Positions 40,663 to 49,146 of a stretch of DNA of 64,000 bases are shown here, one piece after another. The stretch's first letter is position 1; the number at the start of each line of letters is the position of its first letter. The DNA is from Mycobacterium sp. ST-F2. Lineage in GTDB: Bacteria > Actinomycetota > Actinomycetes > Mycobacteriales > Mycobacteriaceae. The DNA lies in the NCBI RefSeq assembly GCF_001905655.1, contig NZ_JMHT01000070.1, positions 25,755 through 89,754 of the forward strand. Direction: 5' to 3'. A model generated the notes under the pieces. The model searched no databases and was not told the DNA's origin. It saw only the letters and a program-made list of their open reading frames with translations. The translations under genes were made by a program, and so were the position numbers.

Positions 40663-41796
40663 TCAGCGCCCGGCCGGGTCGAGCCCGAGCGACATGCCTG
40701 CCAGTCCGCGCTTGCGGCTGGACAATTTGTCGGCGATACCGCGCAACGCGGCGCCGGCTGCCGTGTCCGGACCGGACAGCACCAGCGGCACACCGGTGTC
40801 GCCGGCACTCACGAGCTGCGGGTCCAGTGGCACCTGGCCCAGCAGCGGCACCTCGGCACCGACTGTGCGCGTGAGGCTTTCGGCGACCTGGGCGCCGCCG
40901 CCCTCGCCGAACAGCTGCATCGTGGTGCCGTCGGGCAGGGTCAGCCCGGACATGTTCTCGACGACGCCGACGATGCGCTGGCGGGTCTGCACGGCGATGG
41001 CACCGGCCCGCTCGGCGACCTCGGCGGCGGCCATCTGCGGTGTGGTGACGACGAGAATCTCGGCGCCGGGGATCAACTGCGCCACCGAGATGGCGATGTC
41101 ACCGGTGCCGGGCGGCAGGTCGAGCAGCAGGACGTCCAGGTCTCCCCAGTACACGTCGGCCAGGAACTGCTGCAGCGCGCGGTGCAGCATGGGCCCGCGC
41201 CACACCACCGGGGTGTTGCCCTGGGTGAACATCGCGATGGAGATGACCTTCACATCGTGCGAAACCGGCGGCAGGATCATCGAATCGACCTGGGTGGGAC
41301 GATCCTGCACGCCCATCATGCGGGGCACGGAGTGGCCGTAGATGTCGGCGTCGAGCAGGCCGACCGACAGCCCCTTGGCAGCCAGCGCGGCCGCGAGGTT
41401 CACCGTCACGCTGGACTTGCCGACACCACCCTTACCGGATGCCACGGCGTACACCCGGGTCAGCGAACCGGGCTGCGCGAACGGGATGACCGGTTCCTTG
41501 GAGTCGCCGCGCAACTGCTTGCGCAATTCGGCGCGCTGCTCGTCGTTCATCACGTCGAGGGTCACCTTGACCGTGCCGGTGCCCGGCACGTCGGTGACGG
41601 CCGCGGTCACGCGATCGGTGATCTCGGTCTTCTTGGGGCAGGCCGACGTGGTCAGGTAGATCTCGACGTGGACGGCGCCGTCGGATTCGACGGTGACGTC
41701 CTTGACCATGCCGACCTCGGTGATCGGGCGGCGCAATTCAGGGTCGACAACTTTGCCCAGTGCGGTACGCACGGCGGCATTCAGCTCAGCAGACAT
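40663..41796 (-). CDS. mrp: Mrp/ApbC-type iron-sulfur carrier ATPase
   Basis: 377 residues from ATG 41796. Residues 1-85 are the MIP18-like domain (VVDPELRRPITEVGMVKDV, with TTSACPKKTEI). The ATPase has the deviant Walker A VASGKGGVGKSSVTVNLA and the switch region LLLDLPPGTGDIAISVAQL. Mrp proteins store and deliver Fe-S clusters. The CxxC pair that holds the cluster in E. coli ApbC is absent after VVENMSGL, where the chain reads TLPDGTTMQLFGEGGG. Other actinobacterial members show the same, to my knowledge. A -10 box TAAACT lies 8 nt upstream. Confidence 0.9.
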   Translation of the reverse strand: MSAELNAAVRTALGKVVDPELRRPITEVGMVKDVTVESDGAVHVEIYLTTSACPKKTEITDRVTAAVTDVPGTGTVKVTLDVMNDEQRAELRKQLRGDSKEPVIPFAQPGSLTRVYAVASGKGGVGKSSVTVNLAAALAAKGLSVGLLDADIYGHSVPRMMGVQDRPTQVDSMILPPVSHDVKVISIAMFTQGNTPVVWRGPMLHRALQQFLADVYWGDLDVLLLDLPPGTGDIAISVAQLIPGAEILVVTTPQMAAAEVAERAGAIAVQTRQRIVGVVENMSGLTLPDGTTMQLFGEGGGAQVAESLTRTVGAEVPLLGQVPLDPQLVSAGDTGVPLVLSGPDTAAGAALRGIADKLSSRKRGLAGMSLGLDPAGR

Positions 41797-41839
41797 TACT
41801 GGCGAGTTTATAGCTGCCGGTCAGCGCACCGGCAGCTGG

Positions 41840-43333
41840 TCACGGTAGGCCCGGGAAGGCCGGTGGCGGCGGAGGCCCGGGCTCCGCGGGTGGCGGAGCG
41901 ATGGGACCCGGGGCCGCAGGCACGGCGGCAGGTGCGACGGCAGGGCCGGGAAGCGCTCCGACCGGTCCGGCCGCGGGCGTACCCACACCCACCGCCGTCA
42001 CCGGAATCGGGCCCGCCGGAGCAGGTGCCGGTGCCGGAGCGGCAGGTGCCGGTGGCAGCAGGAACGGCGGCAGGTTGAACGGGTTCGCCGGTGCATCCAA
42101 CGCCGGGGCGTCCAGCGCGGGTCCGGGCACGGCCGCCGGTGCTGGCCCACCCTGCAGGCAGAACACCGCGCAGTTCTGCTTCGGTTCGGCCGGTCCGGGC
42201 AACGGCCCGGTGCGTCCCATCTGCAGCGCGGGCGTCATCGCCAGCGGATCGTCGGACGGCAGACCCATCGCGTTGATCGGCAGTCCCGGTCCGAGTCCCT
42301 CGGGGTTGTCGAGGTGCTGGTCGCCGATGGCAGGCGGCGGTCCGACGATGGGCGGCAGGTCGACCGGTGCGATGCCGGTGACGTAGGCCTTGGCCCAGCC
42401 GAGCACGTTCTGGGCGTAGGGCATCGAGTTGTTGTAGCGCAGGATCGCCGTCAGCACCTGGGACGGATCACGCAGGTTCAGCCCGCCGCTGCACAGGTAG
42501 CGCGCCGCGCCGAGGGAGGCGTCGTACACGTTCTGCACATCGGCTTTGCCGTCGCCGCTGGCGTCCGCTGCGTACCGGGCCCACGTGCCGGGCAGGAACT
42601 GCATCGGGCCCAACGCGCGGGCGTACGTCACCCGGCCGGCCGAGACACTCTGGACGATGACCTCGTTGCCGGCGAGGGTGCCGTCGAGCACCGGACCGAG
42701 GATCGGGGTTGTCGGATTGCCGCGGGCGTCGGTGGCGCCGCTGTTGGCGTGCCCGGACTCGATGCGTCCGATGCCGGCCAGCAGGTTCCAGCTGATGCCG
42801 CAGCCGGGGGCGTTGGTCGCCATGATCTTCTCGGCCGTGCGGTAGGCGTTGAGCACCACCGGCGGAATCCGCAGCCCGCCCGGGGCCATCACCAGCGACG
42901 CCGGCGGCGGCGACAGGGTGGTGGTCGGGTCCATGTGCAGGGCGCGGGGCATCTGATCGGCCGCCACCACGGTCATGCCGGCCCGGTTGCGCGGGCCGGG
43001 GGTGGTGGGCGTGACGGCCGCCATGGGGGTGACGCCCGCGGTGGCGCTGTTGTGCACTGTCGTCTGCCGTGTCGGCGCGGAACCGCCGACGGCGAGCATC
43101 AACACCAATGGCGCGACGACGGCGACGCCGGCCAACGGCCGGCGCAGTGCCCGCGCGATTTGCCGGCGCCGACCGGGGACGGCTGCGTCGACCGGGTCGG
43201 CAGCGTCGTCGGTAGCTGCGTCGTAGTCCTCGATGGTGTCGTCCATCAGCGCGGAGTCACCGAAAAGTGCGTGGGAGTCGGGAATGGGCGCAGTGTTGTC
43301 CGCGGTATCTGCGGTGTCGCCCCCGTTGTGCAC
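41840..43333 (-). CDS. Membrane-anchored lytic murein transglycosylase (Rv1230c type)
   Basis: 497 residues from GTG 43333. A 55-residue acidic cytoplasmic N terminus, then a membrane helix (PLAGVAVVAPLVLMLAVGG). The SLT-type domain (residues about 150-320) contains ISWNLLAGIGRIESGHANSG with the catalytic glutamate, ALGPMQFLPGTWARYAADASGDG, YDASLGAARYLCSGG and ILRYNNSMPYAQNVLGWAKAY. The last 110 residues are proline/alanine-rich. It would cut the glycan strands of peptidoglycan outside the membrane. Leaderless TAGGAT and GTCAC repeats precede it. Confidence 0.85.
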   Translation of the reverse strand: MHNGGDTADTADNTAPIPDSHALFGDSALMDDTIEDYDAATDDAADPVDAAVPGRRRQIARALRRPLAGVAVVAPLVLMLAVGGSAPTRQTTVHNSATAGVTPMAAVTPTTPGPRNRAGMTVVAADQMPRALHMDPTTTLSPPPASLVMAPGGLRIPPVVLNAYRTAEKIMATNAPGCGISWNLLAGIGRIESGHANSGATDARGNPTTPILGPVLDGTLAGNEVIVQSVSAGRVTYARALGPMQFLPGTWARYAADASGDGKADVQNVYDASLGAARYLCSGGLNLRDPSQVLTAILRYNNSMPYAQNVLGWAKAYVTGIAPVDLPPIVGPPPAIGDQHLDNPEGLGPGLPINAMGLPSDDPLAMTPALQMGRTGPLPGPAEPKQNCAVFCLQGGPAPAAVPGPALDAPALDAPANPFNLPPFLLPPAPAAPAPAPAPAGPIPVTAVGVGTPAAGPVGALPGPAVAPAAVPAAPGPIAPPPAEPGPPPPPAFPGLP

Positions 43334-43339
43334 TAACCC

Positions 43340-43345
43340 ATCCTA
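43340..43345 (-). promoter_or_regulatory. Leaderless -10 box of the lytic transglycosylase gene
   Basis: TAGGAT on the minus strand, six bases before GTG 43333. Confidence 0.5.
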
Positions 43346-43363
43346 TGGAAATGGAATACCGGA

Positions 43364-43398
43364 GTGACCCCGGTGACATGTGTTGTGACCCGAGTCAC
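43364..43398 (-). promoter_or_regulatory. Repeated GTCAC boxes upstream of the lytic transglycosylase
   Basis: On the minus strand GTCAC occurs at 43364-43368, 43373-43377 and 43385-43389, with an inverted copy at 43394-43398. They sit 31-65 bp before the start codon. MtrA, which controls cell-wall hydrolases, binds GTCAC-type direct repeats; this is inference. Confidence 0.35.
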
Positions 43399-43403
43399 CA
43401 TAC

Positions 43404-44036
43404 CTATTCCGCGGCCGGTTTTTGTAGCAATGTTTCCGCGGAGTGGAAACTCTTATCGGCCCCTTCGAGAGAGTCGGCCGCGGGGTCGCCGGGGACCTCG
43501 TTTTCCTCGACCGGCGGTCGTGATTTTCCGGCCTTGCGTTTGCCGGCTCCACTCTTGCCGCCGTTCTGCTGAGCAATCAACGTCCGCAACTCATCGAGTT
43601 CGCGGCGCAGGTAGTCGCGGGTGGCCACTTCGCCGACGGCCAACCGCAGCGCGGCCAGTTCCCGGGCCAGGAACTCGGTGTCGGCCTTGGTCTGGGCCGC
43701 GCGTCGACGGTCCTCTTCGAGCGAGACGCGGTCCCGGTTCTCCTGGCGGTTCTGCGCCAGCAGGATCAGCGGCGCGGCGTATGCGGCCTGCGTCGAGAAT
43801 GCGAGATTCAGCAGGATGAACGGGTACGGGTCGAACTGCAGGCTGATGGCGATCAGGTTGAAGGCGATCCAGATGACCACGATCACGGTCTGGATCAGCA
43901 GGTACTTGCCCGTGCCCAGAAACCGGGCGATGGACTCGCTGAACCGGCCGACCGCCTCGACGTCCACGCGCGGGGTCAGCCGGAAGCGGGACGTGCGCGG
44001 GATGTCCAGGCGCTGCCGGGCCGAAGGCTCGCTCAC
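43404..44036 (-). CDS. DUF1003 membrane protein (Rv1231c type)
   Basis: 210 residues. VEAVGRFSESIARFLGTGKYLLIQTVIVVIWIAFNLI and DPYPFILLNLAFSTQAAYAAPLILLAQNRQENRDR are the DUF1003 core: two membrane helices and the conserved LAFSTQAAYAAPLILLAQNRQ. A long coiled coil (residues about 105-155, from EEDRRRAAQTKADTEFLARELAALRLAVGEVATRDYLRRELDELRTL) follows, then a basic tail KSGAGKRKAGKSR. It overlaps the MgtE-like gene by 4 nt, so the two are coupled. Other DUF1003 genes occur with ion-transport genes; no reaction is known. Confidence 0.8.
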   Translation of the reverse strand: MSEPSARQRLDIPRTSRFRLTPRVDVEAVGRFSESIARFLGTGKYLLIQTVIVVIWIAFNLIAISLQFDPYPFILLNLAFSTQAAYAAPLILLAQNRQENRDRVSLEEDRRRAAQTKADTEFLARELAALRLAVGEVATRDYLRRELDELRTLIAQQNGGKSGAGKRKAGKSRPPVEENEVPGDPAADSLEGADKSFHSAETLLQKPAAE

Positions 44037-45346
44037 CGGCTCGCTCCCGTGATGTTGTCGGTGATCTCCTGAGTCGAGCCGGACCCTGGTTCATCCGCGC
44101 TGCGCCAGTCGGACGGCAGCAGGTGGTCGAGCAGGTCGTCGACGGTGACGGCGCCCAGCAGATGGTTCTCGTCGTCGACCACCGGCGCCGACACCAGGTT
44201 GTAGGCGGCGAAGTAGCGCGTCACCTCGGCCAGCGAGCTGGCCGGCGACAGCACCGGGAGATGGGTGTCGAGGATGCCGCCGACCTGGGTGGCGGGCGGT
44301 TCGCGCAGCAGCCGCTGGGTGTGCACACAGCCCAGGTAATGGCCGGTCGGCGTCGCGGTCGGGGGCCGCGTCACGAACGTCAGCGACGACAAGGCCGGCG
44401 TCAGCTCGGGGTCGCGGACGCGTGCGAGCGCCTCGGCGACGGTGGTGTCCGGGGTCAGGACGATGGGCTCGGGCGTCATCAGACCACCGGCGGTGTCGGG
44501 GGAGTGCTGCAGCAGGCGGCGCACCGGCTCCGAGTCCTCGGGGTCCATCCGGTCCAGCAGCACGGCGGCGCGGGTGGCGTCGAGTTCACCGAGCAGGTCG
44601 GCGGCGTCGTCGGGGTCCATCTCTTCCAGCACGTCCGCGGCGCGCTCGGTACCCAGCTGGTTGAGCAGTTCGGCCTGCTCGGGTTCGGAGAGCTCCTGCA
44701 GGATGTCGGCCAGCCGCTCGTCATCGAGGGCCCGGACCACCTCGTGGCGGCGTTTGGCCGGCAGGTCGCGCAGCGCGTCGGCGACCTCGACGGGTCGCTG
44801 ACCTTCGAACTGCTCCAGCAGTTGGGCCACGCCCTGACCGGGCAACGCGAGCGCCGACGGCGTCAGGCCGCTGACGTTCTGCCAATCGACCACGTGCACG
44901 GTGGTGCGCCGGCCCAGTCGGCGGTGGCGCACCGCGACCCGGGTGACAACCCAGTCGCGCGACCGGGCCTGCTCGATGGCGAGGTCCACCACCACCACGT
45001 CGACGCCGGCGAGCTGCGCGAGCTCCGGATCGGTGACGCGGACGCGGGTGTCCAGAATCTGTCCGAGTACCAGGGCCTCGCCGGGGCGCTGCTGGAACCG
45101 GCGCAGCGAGATGGTCGCTCCCGTGAGGGTGACGGAGTTGTGCTCGATGGAGGTCACCCGCAGGATCGGGACGAAAATCCTTCGGCGCGTGGTCAGTTCC
45201 ACGACGAGGCCCAGCACCCGCGGTTGTTGGCGGACGATGCCCATGCTCACGACCACGTCGCGGACCCGGCCGACCGACTCTCCGTCGGGGCCCAGAACGA
45301 CCAGTCCAGCGAGTCGAGCCACGTAGACCCTGTTGACCGCCACCAT
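44033..45346 (-). CDS. MgtE-N/CBS domain protein (Rv1232c type)
   Basis: 437 residues from ATG 45346. N-terminal PRC-barrel-like part (VYVARLAGLVVLGPDGESVGRVRDVVV, residues 4-90). An MgtE N-terminal superhelix follows: LRDLPAKRRHEVVRALDDERLADILQELSEPEQAELLNQL, LEEMDPDDAADLLGEL and DRMDPEDSEPVRRLL. CBS domains follow (MTPEPIVLTPDTTVAEALARVRDPE and HLLGAVTVDDLLDHLLPSDWR). The membrane channel of true MgtE transporters is missing, so it is a soluble magnesium or nucleotide sensor, perhaps acting on the DUF1003 membrane partner encoded just downstream (inference). Confidence 0.85.
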   Translation of the reverse strand: MVAVNRVYVARLAGLVVLGPDGESVGRVRDVVVSMGIVRQQPRVLGLVVELTTRRRIFVPILRVTSIEHNSVTLTGATISLRRFQQRPGEALVLGQILDTRVRVTDPELAQLAGVDVVVVDLAIEQARSRDWVVTRVAVRHRRLGRRTTVHVVDWQNVSGLTPSALALPGQGVAQLLEQFEGQRPVEVADALRDLPAKRRHEVVRALDDERLADILQELSEPEQAELLNQLGTERAADVLEEMDPDDAADLLGELDATRAAVLLDRMDPEDSEPVRRLLQHSPDTAGGLMTPEPIVLTPDTTVAEALARVRDPELTPALSSLTFVTRPPTATPTGHYLGCVHTQRLLREPPATQVGGILDTHLPVLSPASSLAEVTRYFAAYNLVSAPVVDDENHLLGAVTVDDLLDHLLPSDWRSADEPGSGSTQEITDNITGASR

Positions 45347-45353
45347 GCTCCAC

Positions 45354-45363
45354 AGGGTAGAGA
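45354..45363. promoter_or_regulatory. Overlapping divergent -10 boxes
   Basis: TACCCT (minus, 45354-45359) lies 7 nt before ATG 45346, and TAGAGA (plus, 45358-45363) lies 8 nt before GTG 45372. The boxes share two bases, so both genes may be leaderless from one 25-bp gap. The plus-strand box is weaker (no final T). Confidence 0.4.
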
Positions 45364-45371
45364 GTGGGGTT

Positions 45372-46337
45372 GTGGAGAACCTGTATCGGCCCCGCCGTAC
45401 CTGCCTTTCCGTTCCGGGTAGCAGCGACAAGATGATCGCCAAGGCCAAGACGCTGCCCGCCGATCAGGTGTTCCTCGATCTGGAGGACGCGGTCGCGGCG
45501 GACGCCAAGGCGGCGGCCCGGGCCCGGGTGGCGCGCGCATTGTGCGAACCGGGGTGGGCGGGCCAGCTGCGCGGGTTGCGGGTCAACGACTGGACCACCC
45601 CGTGGACGTACGCCGACGTGATCGAGGTCGTCACCGAGGTGGCGCGCGCGGGCGGCGAGTTGGACGTCATCGTGCTGCCGAAGGTCAGCGACGTGTCGCA
45701 TGTGCAGGCCCTGGACCTCTTGCTGACCCAGCTGGAGCGCACGCACGGACTACCTGTCGGCCGCATCGGCATCGAGGCCCAGATCGAGGACGCCAAGGGG
45801 CTGACCAACGCCGACTCCATCGCCGGTGGTCCGCGCGTGCAGGCGCTGATCTTCGGGCCGGGCGATCTGATGGCCAGTCTGAACATGCGCACCCTGGTCG
45901 TGGGGGAGCAGCCGGCCGGCTACGGCGTCGGCGACGCCTATCACCACGTGCTGATGACGATCCTGGTGGCGGCGCGGGCACACGGCATCAATGCCATCGA
46001 CGGCCCGTATTTCAAGGTGAAGGACACCGAGGCGTTCACGCGCGTCGCCGGGCAGACCGCGGCGCTCGGGTACGACGGTAAGTGGGTGCTGCACCCGGAC
46101 CAGATCGCGGCCGGCAACGAGATCTTCAGTCCGCGGCAGGCCGACTACGACCACGCCGAGCTGATCCTCGAGGCCTACGAATGGCACACGTCGCAGGCCG
46201 GCGGTGCCCGCGGCGCGGTGCTGCTGGGCGACGAGATGATCGACGAGGCCAGCCGCAAGATGGCACTGGTGATCGCGGGCAAGGGCCGTGCGGCCGGGAT
46301 GACGCGCACCGGCGAACGGTTCAGCCCGCCGGCGTGA
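45372..46337 (+). CDS. HpcH/HpaI-family CoA-ester lyase (CitE-like)
   Basis: 321 residues from GTG 45372. The TIM-barrel lyase shows RRTCLSVPGSSDKMIAKAKTLPADQVFLDLEDAVAADAK (substrate CoA and metal-binding ED), LRVNDWTTPWTYADV, VLPKVSDVSHV, IGIEAQIEDAKGLTNADSI (metal glutamate) and LIFGPGDLMASLNM. C-terminal GKWVLHPDQIAAGNEIFSP is typical of malyl-, citramalyl- or beta-methylmalyl-CoA lyases, which run without the citrate lyase alpha and gamma chains, as here. It would split a 3-hydroxy-3-carboxyacyl-CoA into acetyl- or propionyl-CoA and a keto acid. The exact substrate is uncertain. Confidence 0.85.
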   Translation: MENLYRPRRTCLSVPGSSDKMIAKAKTLPADQVFLDLEDAVAADAKAAARARVARALCEPGWAGQLRGLRVNDWTTPWTYADVIEVVTEVARAGGELDVIVLPKVSDVSHVQALDLLLTQLERTHGLPVGRIGIEAQIEDAKGLTNADSIAGGPRVQALIFGPGDLMASLNMRTLVVGEQPAGYGVGDAYHHVLMTILVAARAHGINAIDGPYFKVKDTEAFTRVAGQTAALGYDGKWVLHPDQIAAGNEIFSPRQADYDHAELILEAYEWHTSQAGGARGAVLLGDEMIDEASRKMALVIAGKGRAAGMTRTGERFSPPA

Positions 46338-46357
46338 CCGGGCCGGCTGCCGGCCGG

Positions 46358-47008
46358 TCAGATGGTGTTCGGGTCGACGTGTGTGGCCCAGTCGTACAGC
46401 AGCACGAAGCCGAGCAGTCCGACGATGATGGAGACGGCACCGATCGCGATGCCCGCGATGGCCATGGTCTTGCCGCTGTTCTGCGGCCGGCCCTTGTTCT
46501 GCATCACGGCCACGATGCCGAGGCCGATGCCCAGCAGCGAGATGACCGGCCCGAAGAAGCACATGAAGTAGAGCGGCAACGCCACCAGCGAGCACACCAG
46601 TGAGCCGATGGCCATGCCGTCGTTCGACGGCGGCGGCGGGTACGAGGAGTACATCGGGGGCGGCAGGTAGCCGGCCGGTGGCAGGTATCCCGGTGGCGCC
46701 ATCCCAGGTGGCGCGATTCCCGGTGGCGGGGCGCCGTAGGGGCCTGCGGGCGGGGGTCCGTAGAAGCCGGGTGGCGGGCCCGGAGGCGGACCGAAACCGC
46801 CTGTCGGCGGCCCCGGCTGAGGTGCCGGGCCGACGGGCCCCTGCTGCCAGGGCGTGGTGGTGGGTCCGCGTTCTTCGAGCGCCGGGTACTCGTAGACCGG
46901 GTAGTCGCTGGTGGCTTCGGCGTCGGTCCCGGCGGGCGGCGGCACCGGACTGCTCGGGCGCGATGGTTCCCAGGAGGGCTGCCCCGACTCCCCGCCCGGA
47001 CTTGTCAT
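46358..47008 (-). CDS. Proline-rich DUF4190-type membrane protein (Rv1233c type)
   Basis: 216 residues from ATG 47008, set by a leaderless -10 box 7 nt upstream. The first 125 residues are a proline/glycine-rich, tyrosine-containing cytoplasmic tail (repeats of GAPPPGIAPPGMAPPGYLPP type). Two membrane helices follow: GMAIGSLVCSLVALPLYFMCFFGPVISLLGIGLGIVAVMQ and TMAIAGIAIGAVSIIVGLLGFVLLYDW. This is the layout of a family common in actinobacteria with no known function. It is convergent with the CitE-like gene. Confidence 0.8.
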   Translation of the reverse strand: MTSPGGESGQPSWEPSRPSSPVPPPAGTDAEATSDYPVYEYPALEERGPTTTPWQQGPVGPAPQPGPPTGGFGPPPGPPPGFYGPPPAGPYGAPPPGIAPPGMAPPGYLPPAGYLPPPMYSSYPPPPSNDGMAIGSLVCSLVALPLYFMCFFGPVISLLGIGLGIVAVMQNKGRPQNSGKTMAIAGIAIGAVSIIVGLLGFVLLYDWATHVDPNTI

Positions 47009-47015
47009 GCCGACC

Positions 47016-47021
47016 AACCTA
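47016..47021 (-). promoter_or_regulatory. Leaderless -10 box of the Rv1233c-type gene
   Basis: TAGGTT on the minus strand, seven bases before ATG 47008. Confidence 0.5.
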
Positions 47022-47089
47022 GCCTAAGAGATCATGGCATCGTGGTATCAGAAGTGGCGTTCCGCGGCGACTGACAGGAGACCAGGGGC

Positions 47090-47590
47090 ATGACGAATCC
47101 GCTGCAGCCCGACCGGACCCCGGGCCCGGGTGGACAGCCCGGATTGCCGACTCCGCCCAAGGGCTGGCCCATCGGGTCCTACCCGACCTATGCCGAGGCC
47201 CAGCGCGCCGTCGATTACCTGTCGGACCAAGAGTTTCCGGTGCAGCACGTGACCATCGTGGGTGTCGACCTGATGCAGGTCGAGCGGGTCACCGGACGCC
47301 TCACCTGGCCGCGCGTGCTGGGCGGCGGCATCCTGACCGGGGCGTGGCTGGGTCTGTTCATCGGCCTGGTTCTCGGGCTTTTCGGCACCAACGCGTGGGG
47401 ATCGTTGCTCACGGGCCTGATCGCCGGCATCTTCTTCGGCTTGATCACCTCCGGCGTGCAGTACGCGATGTCGCGTGGCACAAGGGATTTCAGCTCCACC
47501 ATGCAGCTGGTCGCGGGGCGCTACGACGTCCTGTGCGACCCGGTGTGTGCCGAACAGGGCCGCGACCTGCTGGGGCGGCTGTCGCTCTGA
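47090..47590 (+). CDS. General-stress-protein-17M-like membrane protein (Rv1234 type)
   Basis: 166 residues. Residues 25-70 (GWPIGSYPTYAEAQRAVDYLSDQEFPVQHVTIVGVDLMQVERV) are a small alpha/beta domain like that of the YflT/GsP17M stress protein. Two adjacent membrane helices (GGGILTGAWLGLFIGLVLGLFG and GSLLTGLIAGIFFGLITSGVQYAM) follow. The C-terminal YDVLCDPVCAEQGRDLLGRL has a cysteine pair. ATG 47090 has GGAG about 13 nt upstream. No function is known. It precedes the trehalose importer genes by 150 bp and is conserved there. Confidence 0.75.
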   Translation: MTNPLQPDRTPGPGGQPGLPTPPKGWPIGSYPTYAEAQRAVDYLSDQEFPVQHVTIVGVDLMQVERVTGRLTWPRVLGGGILTGAWLGLFIGLVLGLFGTNAWGSLLTGLIAGIFFGLITSGVQYAMSRGTRDFSSTMQLVAGRYDVLCDPVCAEQGRDLLGRLSL

Positions 47591-47739
47591 GCCGTCCGGC
47601 CTGGGCCGCCTGATATCGCGCGTACGCCGCGCTCAGGCACATGATCGGCTCCTGACGTCGCCCGATATGTTGCACGTGACACCCGCTGCGCTCTACGGTT
47701 TGCGCGCGGGAGGTTCCCGTGAGACAGGAGGCGTCCGTG

Positions 47740-49146
47740 GTGCGCGCGGGAAAGCTGCGGGCTGCGCTGGCAGCGGGTGCGGCGGCGTGCACGGCCGCCG
47801 CGTTGGTGTCCGCCTGCGGGTCCGGTGACGGCGGCACCGTCGTCAGCCTCTACACGTCGGCCAATGAGATGGGGACGTTCTCGGCCGTCGCCAAGCGCTG
47901 CAACGCCGAGCTTGGTGGCCGCTTCAGCATCAAGCAGGTCAGTCTGCCCAAGGGCGCGGACGATCAGCGGCTGCAGCTGGCCCGCCGGCTGACCGGCAAC
48001 GACAAGAGCCTCGACATCATGGGCTTGGACGTGGTCTGGACCGCCGAGTTCGCCGAGGCCGGATGGGCGGTGCCCCTGGCCGACGACCCGGCCGGAAAAG
48101 CCGAAGCCGACGCCGCCGACGACACCCTGCCCGGACCGCTGAAGACCGCGCAGTGGAAGGGCCGGCTGTTCGCCGCGCCCATCACCACCAACACCCAGAT
48201 GCTCTGGTACCGGGCCGACCTGATGCCGCAGCCGCCTGCGACCTGGGATGAGATGGTGGCCCAGGCGACCCGGCTGCACGCGGCCGGCGGCCCCAGCTGG
48301 ATTGCCGTGCAGGCCAAGCAGTACGAGGGCCTGGTGGTGTGGTTCAACACCTTGCTGACCAGCGCGGGCGGCAGCGTGCTGTCCGACGATGGCAAGACCG
48401 TCACCCTGACCGACACCCCTGAGCACCGCGCCGCAACCGTCAAGGCATTGCAGGTCATCAAGTCGGTGGCCACCGCGCCCGGAGCCGACCCGTCGATCAC
48501 CCAGACCGACGAAGGCACTGCGCGGCTGGCGCTCGAGCAGGGCAAGGCCGCGCTCGAGGTGAACTGGCCGTTCGTGTTGCCGTCGCTGCTGGAGAACGCC
48601 GTCAAGGGCGGCGTGCCGTTCCTGCCGCTCAATGAGCAGGCGGAACTCAAGAGCGCCATCAACGACGTCGGTACCTTCGCGCCCGACGATGCGCAGTTCA
48701 CGGCCGCGTACGACGCGAGCAAGAAGGTGTTCGGCTTCGCGGACTACCCGGCGGTGAAACCCAATGTGCCGGCGAAGGTGACGATCGGTGGGCTGAATCT
48801 CGCTGTGGGCAAGGACAGTACGCACAAGGCCGAGGCCTTCGAGGCCATCCGGTGCCTGCGCAGCGCGGCCAACCAGGAGTACACCTCGGTGGAGGGCGGG
48901 CTGCCCGCAGTCCGGGCGTCGCTGTATGACGATCCCAAGTTCCAGGCCAAGTACCCGCAGTACGACGTGATCCGTCGGCAGCTCGCGGATGCCGCCGTAC
49001 GTCCGGCGACGCCGCAGTATCAGGCGGTCTCGACGCGGATTTCGGCGACGCTGGCCCCGATCACCAAGATCGATCCGCAGACCACCGCCGACAAGCTGGC
49101 CGCCGAGGTGCAACAGGCGATCGACGGCAAGGGGCTGATCCCGTGA
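47740..49146 (+). CDS. lpqY: Trehalose ABC transporter substrate-binding lipoprotein LpqY
   Basis: 468 residues from GTG 47740, equal to M. tuberculosis LpqY. A strong AGGAGG 8 nt upstream selects this codon (GTG 47737 is adjacent) over the GTG at 47719. A lipobox LVSAC anchors the protein in the membrane. The mature part is a maltose-type binding protein: SLYTSANEMGTFSAVAKRCN, LDIMGLDVVWTAEFAEAGWAVPL, TTNTQMLWYRADL and FVLPSLLENAVKGGVPFLPLN. It captures trehalose released from trehalose monomycolate and feeds SugA-SugB-SugC. Its TGA overlaps the sugA start by 4 nt. Confidence 0.93.
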   Translation: MRAGKLRAALAAGAAACTAAALVSACGSGDGGTVVSLYTSANEMGTFSAVAKRCNAELGGRFSIKQVSLPKGADDQRLQLARRLTGNDKSLDIMGLDVVWTAEFAEAGWAVPLADDPAGKAEADAADDTLPGPLKTAQWKGRLFAAPITTNTQMLWYRADLMPQPPATWDEMVAQATRLHAAGGPSWIAVQAKQYEGLVVWFNTLLTSAGGSVLSDDGKTVTLTDTPEHRAATVKALQVIKSVATAPGADPSITQTDEGTARLALEQGKAALEVNWPFVLPSLLENAVKGGVPFLPLNEQAELKSAINDVGTFAPDDAQFTAAYDASKKVFGFADYPAVKPNVPAKVTIGGLNLAVGKDSTHKAEAFEAIRCLRSAANQEYTSVEGGLPAVRASLYDDPKFQAKYPQYDVIRRQLADAAVRPATPQYQAVSTRISATLAPITKIDPQTTADKLAAEVQQAIDGKGLIP

